DNA of 7,930 nucleotides, taken from Proteobacteria bacterium UBA6492. Its GTDB lineage: Bacteria > Pseudomonadota > Gammaproteobacteria > UBA6429 > Thiohalophilaceae. Shown here piece after piece: positions 4,872 through 7,930 of the stretch. A program made the position numbers and the translations under genes. The first letter of the stretch is position 1. Each line of letters opens with the position of its first letter. The stretch spans positions 1 to 7,930 of the forward strand of contig DJMK01000075.1 in assembly GCA_002436485.1 (NCBI GenBank), in the 5' to 3' direction. A model generated the notes under the pieces. It was not told the origin of the DNA. It made no database searches and saw nothing but the letters and a program-made list of their open reading frames with translations.

Positions 4872-5833
4872 TGCAAACACAACCCGAATTTCTCAAGCTA
4901 CGCGAGCACATGCAAAAGGTCATTGTTGGTCAGCACACACTTATCGACCGCATCATGATCGGAGTACTCACGGGAGGCCACCTGTTACTTGAAGGACCGC
5001 CCGGGCTGGCCAAAACTACGGCGGTAAAAACACTGGCGACTGGTATTCATGCCAGTTTCCAGCGTATTCAGTTTACACCGGATCTGATGCCATCAGATAT
5101 TACCGGTAGTGACGTATTTGATCCCAACAAGGTGGATTTTCGTTTTATTGAAGGTCCGCTGTTTCATGAAATCATTCTCGCGGATGAAATCAATCGTGCA
5201 CCGCCCAAAGTCCAGTCTGCCCTACTGGAAGCCATGGAGGAGCTTCAGGTCACGGTGGGTGGCCGAACACACAAACTGCCTGGTTTGTTCATCGTGATGG
5301 CAACACAAAACCCGCTCGAGCAATCCGGTACCTACCCGCTACCTGAAGCACAACTGGATCGCTTCCTGTTACACGTGATCCTGGATTATCCGAGTGAGGA
5401 AGAAGAGTTCCACATCCTGCAACGTGATCGGCTCTCGCATTTTGGGGAAGATGCAAAGCCGCTTGATACGCGTATCAGTCCGGAGACAGTCTTACAAGCA
5501 AGAAGAGAGGTGGCAGAAGTACATGTCGAAGAAGTACTGGATCGCTACGCAGTTACCATCGTCAACGGCACGCGCCAGCTGGAGAAATGGTGCAACGACT
5601 GGGAAGGTTATATTGAAATCGGTGCTTCGCCGCGTGCTACCCTGGCGCTGGTGCGTGCGGCCAGTGCGCATGCCTACCTTGCAGGGCGTGACTATGTGAT
5701 ACCCGATGATGTACAGGAAGTTGCTGCGGATATTCTTCGACACCGCTTAACCCTGAGCCTTGCGGCAAGAGCAAGCAAGGTTTCCAGGGATGATATTATC
5801 AACCGGCTGCTGGAAAAAATCCCGGTACCATAA
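4871..5833 (+). CDS. MoxR-family AAA+ ATPase
   Basis: This 320-aa cytoplasmic AAA+ ATPase has the usual MoxR length. Members are thought to act as ATP-driven chaperones that help assemble or activate partner complexes containing VWA proteins. Walker A is GPPGLAKT (42-49), Walker B IILADEI with D105 and E106, sensor 1 ATQNP (144-148), an arginine-finger-type segment LDRF (162-165), and sensor 2 GASPRATLAL (251-260), with a helical lid beyond. The segment FTPDLMPSDITGSDVFD (68-84) is the typical MoxR insert region. ATG at 4871 overlaps the stop of the small membrane ORF, with a weak GAAGAG Shine-Dalgarno, so coupled translation is likely. The gene also overlaps the next by one base (TAATG). All catalytic motifs are intact, unlike the metal sites of its VWA-type partners downstream. 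Confidence 0.95.
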   Translation: MQTQPEFLKLREHMQKVIVGQHTLIDRIMIGVLTGGHLLLEGPPGLAKTTAVKTLATGIHASFQRIQFTPDLMPSDITGSDVFDPNKVDFRFIEGPLFHEIILADEINRAPPKVQSALLEAMEELQVTVGGRTHKLPGLFIVMATQNPLEQSGTYPLPEAQLDRFLLHVILDYPSEEEEFHILQRDRLSHFGEDAKPLDTRISPETVLQARREVAEVHVEEVLDRYAVTIVNGTRQLEKWCNDWEGYIEIGASPRATLALVRAASAHAYLAGRDYVIPDDVQEVAADILRHRLTLSLAARASKVSRDDIINRLLEKIPVP

Positions 5834-6798
5834 TGTTCTCTGTACTTAAAAAGCTACGTGAGACTTGCTCAAATTCGATAAGGGAAATTACCAACAGTCC
5901 GCTGCTTACTGCCAGTGACCTGCAACAATTACACTGCTTGGCAGACAGCACGCCCACTCTGTTATTCAACAACCAAAAAGAACAGGCACAATCGTTGCTG
6001 GGTGAGGCGGTATCAGTTTATTACGGGCAAGGCCTCGAGTTTGAGGAAAATCGGCTCTATACCCAGGGTGATGATCCCCGTTTTATAAACTGGCGATTAC
6101 TGGCGCGCACCGGTGATCTGTACAGCAAGATTTTCAGGGAAAGCCGCCGGCCACAATTGTTTGTGGTCATGGACCGCCGTTCCAGGATGCACTTCGCGAC
6201 ACGACGCCAACTCAAGGTCACCCTTGCTGCAAGGGTCGCGGCCTTCAGTATTTACCAGTCACTGGCTAAACAGTATGCCGTCAGCGGTGTGGTGGTAGAT
6301 GATGATATGCAGTGGTTTGATAGTGCATTGAGTGAGGCGCGGGCAGAGGATTTATTGCAGGCCATAAACGCACCGAGCGAGCCGAGCGCATTTACAGATG
6401 ATACAAACTCGCTGGAAAGTATACTTCGGCATGTACAGTTGCAATTAAAAGCGGGCAATGTTGTCTTGTTAATTAGTGATTTTCATGACCTCGATGCGAC
6501 ATGCGAATCGCAATTGTTCAACCTGACGCGGCTACATGAAGTGATAGCTGTGTGTATTAATGATCCCGCCGAACTGTATTTACCCAAAGCAACGACACTG
6601 ACAATTGCAAATGAAAGCAGTGAAGATATCGTTGAGCTAGGGACACATGATACTGCTGCGCGTGGTGAATATATGCAACTGCACAATAACGTGCAAAAAC
6701 AGTTGCTAGCCAGGCTGGAACAGGCAGGTTGCCAGTATATTCAACTGCGTACCGATGAAGATCTCGAACCCTTGCTAAACGGAGTTGCCGGTGAGTAA
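5833..6798 (+). CDS. DUF58 (VWA-like) protein of the MoxR operon
   Basis: This is a 321-aa protein without a signal peptide or membrane helix. The DUF58 hallmark is plain at 65-108: GQGLEFEENRLYTQGDD, then RFINWRLLART and LYSKIFRES. It leads into a von Willebrand A-like fold that starts with LFVVMDRRSRM (109-119), and a later strand is VVLLISDFHD. Members are found next to moxR and are presumed partners of the ATPase, but their biochemistry is poorly defined. The metal-site segment that usually reads D-x-S-x-S-M, or D-x-R-x-S-M in close relatives, is D114-R-R-S-R-M here, so the Ser before Met is Arg118. The ATG overlaps the moxR stop by one base with no clear Shine-Dalgarno, which suggests translational coupling. 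Its own 3' end overlaps the next gene by 8 bases. Confidence 0.92.
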   Translation: MFSVLKKLRETCSNSIREITNSPLLTASDLQQLHCLADSTPTLLFNNQKEQAQSLLGEAVSVYYGQGLEFEENRLYTQGDDPRFINWRLLARTGDLYSKIFRESRRPQLFVVMDRRSRMHFATRRQLKVTLAARVAAFSIYQSLAKQYAVSGVVVDDDMQWFDSALSEARAEDLLQAINAPSEPSAFTDDTNSLESILRHVQLQLKAGNVVLLISDFHDLDATCESQLFNLTRLHEVIAVCINDPAELYLPKATTLTIANESSEDIVELGTHDTAARGEYMQLHNNVQKQLLARLEQAGCQYIQLRTDEDLEPLLNGVAGE

Positions 6799-7240
6799 GA
6801 GTAGGCTCATTGACAACCAGTTCGTTGAAATCGTAACACCCCAGGCACCGCCCGATAATACCGTGCTGATTATTACCGTGGCCTGCCTGATTGCCCTGGC
6901 CATCATCAGCACACTTTACCTGTTAGTACATCGAAGCGTGAAAATTAGCGCTGTGCAAAAATTAAAAGCGATAAAAAAACAGAACAAACAAGCTGCCAGT
7001 AATTACCGATATCTTGCTCTTGAGGTGGCGGCCACATTACGTATGGCGTTTCGTGTCAGCAACCTGGACAGGTTATTGCCAGGGAGTGGTACTCATGATG
7101 AATGGCAACAGTTCCGGTTACGCCTGGCAGAATGCTGTTATGGACGAAAGCCACCATCACCTGATGAAATCGATTACCTGGTCAGTGCCGCACGAAGCTG
7201 GTTGCGTTCCCTGTCGGTCAGCAAAAAAAAGGTAGATTGA
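6791..7240 (+). CDS. Small single-pass membrane protein, DUF4381-like by size and position
   Basis: GTG at 6791 is chosen because CGGAG (6780-6784) lies 6 bases upstream; the in-frame TTG at 6785 would touch that Shine-Dalgarno. The product is 149 aa: a short N-terminus, one strong membrane helix at about 24-46 (VLIITVACLIALAIISTLYLLV), a basic stretch with KLKAIKKQNKQ, then a soluble helical domain of about 85 residues ending SVSKKKVD. DUF4381 proteins occupy this slot in proteobacterial MoxR operons and have the same layout (about 150-170 aa, one N-terminal helix, cytosolic helical domain). The typical WWLL-type motif before the helix is not obvious, so the family call is tentative. It overlaps the DUF58 gene by 8 bases and the VWA gene by one base (TGATG), consistent with one polycistronic mRNA. 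Confidence 0.8.
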   Translation: MSKSRLIDNQFVEIVTPQAPPDNTVLIITVACLIALAIISTLYLLVHRSVKISAVQKLKAIKKQNKQAASNYRYLALEVAATLRMAFRVSNLDRLLPGSGTHDEWQQFRLRLAECCYGRKPPSPDEIDYLVSAARSWLRSLSVSKKKVD

Positions 7241-7930
7241 TGATGAACTGGTCCGATATTCAGTTTGCCAATCTGGCTGTGCTCTGGGGCGGGGTTGCAT
7301 TTTTTATCATGCTTTTCATCGCCGCATTGGCGAAGAAGCTCAAGCTTGGATTACCGGACTGGTTATTAACCTCAGTGAGCCGACGTTATTACCGTCACCC
7401 TAACTTTGATCTCGTGCATCAGGCGACTAACAAAAAAGTAGCTAGTAGCAAAAGCTCAAAACAGTGGGCGATTTTTATTTTCTATGCTGTGCTCTCTGTA
7501 CTGATCATGCTTTCACTTGCACACCCGTATCGTATTGGTAATAAGCTTCCGGAACCCCCGCGGCACAGGGATATCATGTTTATTGTAGATACGTCTATCA
7601 ATATGGTGTTGCGGGATTACGCTGTGAACGGACAGCGCGTGCAGCGCATGACCATGATGAAAGATGTACTGTCGCATTTCATCAGTAAGCTGCAGGGTAA
7701 CCGTATGGGAGTGGTTGCATTTTCAGAACAAGCCTACACGTTGGTGCCACTTACAACGGATTATGGTTTGTTGAACACCCAGATTCTGCGGTTGGATTCA
7801 GCCACCTTGACCGGTCGGAGCAACGATCTTTCCCATGCCCTGCTGTATACCTATAAACAATTAGCCAGAGATAGCGAATTGACAGCAGACGAAGCTGCTC
7901 CCGCGGTCGTATTACTTACCAGTGTTAGCC
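7240..7930 (+). CDS. BatA-like VWA-domain membrane protein, 3' end outside the window
   Basis: 230 codons are visible and the frame runs off the window. Membrane helices lie at about 13-32 and 76-95, with the basic, soluble segment KKLKLGLPDWLL between. A VWA domain starts at about 110 with DIMFIVDTSINM, followed by GNRMGVVAFSEQAYTLVPLTTD (153-174). This is the BatA layout, in which the VWA domain follows the second helix and is expected to face the periplasm. The start is ATG at 7240, overlapping the previous stop (TGATG); a second ATG follows immediately. The metal-ion site looks altered. The DxSxS motif is D117-T-S119-I-N121, the usual Thr-containing loop reads GRSND (192-196), and the conserved Asp of LLTDG is Ser228 in VVLLTSVS. 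The fold call is firm, but metal binding is doubtful. Confidence 0.9.
   Translation, partial: MMNWSDIQFANLAVLWGGVAFFIMLFIAALAKKLKLGLPDWLLTSVSRRYYRHPNFDLVHQATNKKVASSKSSKQWAIFIFYAVLSVLIMLSLAHPYRIGNKLPEPPRHRDIMFIVDTSINMVLRDYAVNGQRVQRMTMMKDVLSHFISKLQGNRMGVVAFSEQAYTLVPLTTDYGLLNTQILRLDSATLTGRSNDLSHALLYTYKQLARDSELTADEAAPAVVLLTSVS

Noticed and set aside
6785..6790. TTG start for the DUF4381-like gene
   Set aside because: The Shine-Dalgarno CGGAG abuts the TTG directly, leaving no spacing; GTG at 6791 fits with 6 bases.
4402..7930. Anti-phage or CRISPR-adaptation system
   Set aside because: The Cas2/VapD-like resemblance is limited to one fold element. There are no CRISPR repeats, cas genes, nuclease or transposase motifs, and the rest is a standard MoxR-DUF58-VWA operon.

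Overview
The window looks like chromosomal DNA of a gammaproteobacterium. The clearest markers are an Rsd/AlgQ-type sigma-70 regulator and a TrhP (YegQ)-type U32 protein with close resemblance to the enterobacterial/pseudomonad versions. A MoxR/DUF58/VWA operon of the proteobacterial kind agrees with this. Base composition is moderate, roughly half GC by eye, and intergenic regions are AT-rich. I cannot name the genus from sequence alone. I see no rRNA, tRNA, insertion sequence or CRISPR array.

Left third (minus strand, 161-3073). An FGGY carbohydrate kinase resembling glycerol kinase but with altered substrate-pocket residues lies downstream of trhP, which encodes a tRNA wobble-uridine hydroxylation protein. 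The 111-bp gap between them carries a good match to a CRP operator and a TAGAAT -10 box, which suggests the kinase has its own catabolite-type promoter.

Middle (3074-4401). The 277-bp divergent region between trhP and rsd holds three palindromes and a TTGACA promoter for rsd. Rsd (plus strand) binds the housekeeping sigma factor. After rsd come about 600 bp with one small minus-strand gene (46 codons, own sigma-70-like promoter), a pair of near-identical dyads (TTTAG-N7-CTAAA) and a cluster of GATC-containing inverted repeats.

Right half (4402-7930, plus strand). This is a tightly packed operon. A 108-aa protein with a VapD/Cas2-like first half is followed by a probable tiny membrane protein, a MoxR AAA+ ATPase, a DUF58 protein, a small one-pass membrane protein (DUF4381-like position) and a BatA-like VWA membrane protein cut by the window end. 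From the tiny ORF onward, every junction overlaps or abuts (TGATG, TAATG, 8-nt overlap, TGATG), so translational coupling is likely. In related operons MoxR is thought to act as a chaperone-like ATPase on the VWA/DUF58 partners at the inner membrane. Here both VWA-type partners show altered metal-site (MIDAS) residues, and two small upstream genes seem to have joined the operon. That front end, together with the degenerate MIDAS sites, is the least described part of the window.
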